This document shows, one piece after another, positions 4,075-5,707 of a stretch of 5,707 nt of DNA; the first letter of the stretch is position 1, and each line of letters starts with the position of its first letter. Made by a program: the position numbers and the translations under genes. Source of the stretch: Clostridium sp. CAG:921 (GTDB lineage: Bacteria > Bacillota > Clostridia > TANB77 > CAG-465); the NCBI GenBank assembly GCA_000433135.1, contig HF991904.1:1-5707 (forward strand). The letters are read 5' to 3'. The notes beneath the pieces are model-generated. The model did not search any database and was not told where the DNA came from. It saw nothing but the letters and a program-made list of their open reading frames with translations.

Positions 4075-5707
4075 ATGTTGGTTGAATTAAAAGAACTTGA
4101 ACAACTTATCTATCAAGAGAAATTTACAATATGGGAGCTAGCACGGCAATATAACATTAGTATTCATGTAGCAGTATTTAGAATGCTTAAAAATGCAAGT
4201 AACAACGATACTGATACTTTTGAAAAATTGAAAAGGTGCTTAAAAATTAATTCTGAAACTAAAGTTAAAGTTCATGATATAAGATTTAGCAAAGATGAAT
4301 TTATAAAAGCTGTTGATAATGGAAAAACTGTTACTGATTTTGCTGAAGAAATGGGCTATTATAATTCATTAGTGCTTTATCGTTATTTAACTAAGTTATT
4401 TGAGGGAGATGTAACGTACCCTACCCTACTTGAAAGATTCAAGAAAAACCAACCATCAAAATCATCGCATACAGCAAGGCCAAAAACGAAAATATTACTT
4501 ACTTCAGATTTTATAGTTAGTTGTAATATTTCAAGATTTAAGCAGTACTTAAAAGATACATTTAATAATGAAAACGAGTTTGAATGTCAAATTTTAAAAT
4601 TTACATTTAAGCTATTTGTTAACAAAAATGAAATCATAAATAAAATTTTGTCATTTCCAAATCTTAAATTTATTGAGTATGATACATTTTATGAATTCAA
4701 CAGATATTCGAGTAATATAATAGATCTATCACAAATTACATATGATAAAAAAGTTCAAAGATTGTCATTTCTAGCAGATAATGATATTGTTTTGAAGTAT
4801 TTAGTTGAACATATGAAAGAGAAAATTTTAGTTGCCACTATGAATAATAATTTAATTATCTCATGCAAAAAAATCGGTAAGGACTCAATTTGTTATACTA
4901 ATAAGCAAAAGTATTTGACTACTTCATCACTTATTTTTTATAGTGATTATGCTACAATTGTTAGTAACGAACTAAGTATATTTACCGATACAAATGCAAT
5001 ATATAAACTCAATTCTTTAAAAAATCTTAATACAACTATTGTTATCCTTGAAAATGTTATAAAAGAAATTCCATATGATATTTTTATTGAAGTTTTAGAG
5101 TTTGCAAATAGTTCAAATTCCAAAATATATTTTAATGTTAATCCATTTTTAAATAACTATGATTTTGTGTATAATGACATGGCAATTCTTGTAAATACCT
5201 TGTTAAGTGCTCACTTTTTTAGGAATATAAGGTTAATGACTAATGATCATTTATTGAAATTTGAAGCACTATTTTCAAATGTTGATGTTGTTGATTCTAG
5301 TGACATTGCAAAACTAAATTCAGAAAATTTAACTAATTTTGTAAAGATACCAACAAATGAAAAAGTTGAAACTTCAAAAAAAGTTAGTATGCTTCCAAGC
5401 ACAAATAAAACAGAAAAAAAATCACCTAGTGTAAAAAAAATATCTGAAGAAAATGAATATGAAACTATACAAGGAAAAATAGAAAAAGGATGTTTTGTGA
5501 TAAATACTACAAATGTTGATTCTGTATATGATCAAAATAAGAAAAAAGTTTTTGAAATAACATGTGGCAAAAAGAATAGAAAGTGTTTATATAAACTAAA
5601 GGCGGGATATTACATTAAGCTTACTTCAAAATCACATTTATATAAACTTATTTCTTATACACAGCATAATAACTTGATTCTTACAGACATCAAAGCGGAT
5701 AGCTTAA
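4075..5707 (+). CDS. Large protein with duplicated HTH and tandem PIN-like domains (partial, runs off window)
   Basis: An open frame of 544 codons without a stop before the window end. The start is well supported: AAGGAGG (4059-4065) nine bases before the ATG. Two similar helix-turn-helix units occupy about residues 6-60 (core ELARQYNIS) and 70-124 (core DFAEEMGYY). Residues 139-262 look like a degenerate PIN domain: D145 (LLTSDF) and D237 (ADNDIVL) are kept, but the last acid is N257 (ATMNNN) and the conserved Glu is missing. Residues 301-412 are a more canonical PIN domain: D305 (FTDTNA), E331 (VIKEI), D368 (YNDMAIL) and D391 (MTNDHL). A Lys/Ser/Thr-rich linker (about 425-460) leads to an unrecognised, probably beta-rich region (463 on). 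PIN domains are metal-dependent RNases; nucleic-acid-guided cleavage is my inference. Residue matches are by eye and the family is not recognised. Confidence 0.8.
   Translation, partial: MLVELKELEQLIYQEKFTIWELARQYNISIHVAVFRMLKNASNNDTDTFEKLKRCLKINSETKVKVHDIRFSKDEFIKAVDNGKTVTDFAEEMGYYNSLVLYRYLTKLFEGDVTYPTLLERFKKNQPSKSSHTARPKTKILLTSDFIVSCNISRFKQYLKDTFNNENEFECQILKFTFKLFVNKNEIINKILSFPNLKFIEYDTFYEFNRYSSNIIDLSQITYDKKVQRLSFLADNDIVLKYLVEHMKEKILVATMNNNLIISCKKIGKDSICYTNKQKYLTTSSLIFYSDYATIVSNELSIFTDTNAIYKLNSLKNLNTTIVILENVIKEIPYDIFIEVLEFANSSNSKIYFNVNPFLNNYDFVYNDMAILVNTLLSAHFFRNIRLMTNDHLLKFEALFSNVDVVDSSDIAKLNSENLTNFVKIPTNEKVETSKKVSMLPSTNKTEKKSPSVKKISEENEYETIQGKIEKGCFVINTTNVDSVYDQNKKKVFEITCGKKNRKCLYKLKAGYYIKLTSKSHLYKLISYTQHNNLILTDIKADSL

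Overview
The window is strongly AT-rich, with AT-ending codons, purine-rich Shine-Dalgarno sites and TTGACA/TATAAT-type promoters at 17-bp spacing. Together with a YneA-like SOS division inhibitor behind Bacillus/Clostridium-type LexA boxes, this points to a low-GC Firmicute (Bacillota), most likely a clostridium-like anaerobe. No species can be named from the sequence alone. The last gene runs off the right edge of the window.

Layout. Bases 1-663 hold no convincing gene. They contain degenerate direct repeats (near 88, 252 and weakly 322), small hairpins (414-430, 454-500, 552-571) and one long, nearly perfect hairpin (585-630). This looks like structured RNA or remains of a mobile element. 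Next, on the minus strand, is a small promoter-driven locus (664-984) of two short ORFs in the same frame, separated by one in-frame TAA; it is either one broken gene of about 106 codons or two coupled small genes. A divergent spacer with a nested inverted repeat (1121-1158) precedes a plus-strand gene for a membrane-anchored DUF2726 protein of nuclease-like fold (1248-1757), closed by a terminator whose loop holds the stop codon.

A complete Xer-type tyrosine recombinase (1874-2848) follows, with a promoter whose spacer is filled by a palindrome. It converges on a 94-residue membrane-anchored LysM protein (2890-3174, minus), recognised as a YneA-type SOS cell-division inhibitor. The yneA promoter has one LexA-like box between -35 and -10 and a second just past the expected start site. 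Upstream on the same strand is a YigZ/IMPACT-family protein (3304-3906) with its own promoter.

Divergent from yigZ, a large ORF (4075 to the window end, 544 codons visible) has an unusual architecture: two duplicated helix-turn-helix units, two tandem PIN-like domains (the first degenerate, the second with all four acidic residues), a lysine-rich linker and an unrecognised C-terminal region.

How the genes work together: the recombinase and YneA are plausibly a chromosome-maintenance/SOS neighbourhood, echoing Bacillus subtilis lexA-yneA-yneB, where a recombinase-family gene also sits beside yneA. YigZ is a housekeeping neighbour. The HTH-PIN protein is the most novel item: it looks like a nucleic-acid-binding RNase of undescribed arrangement.
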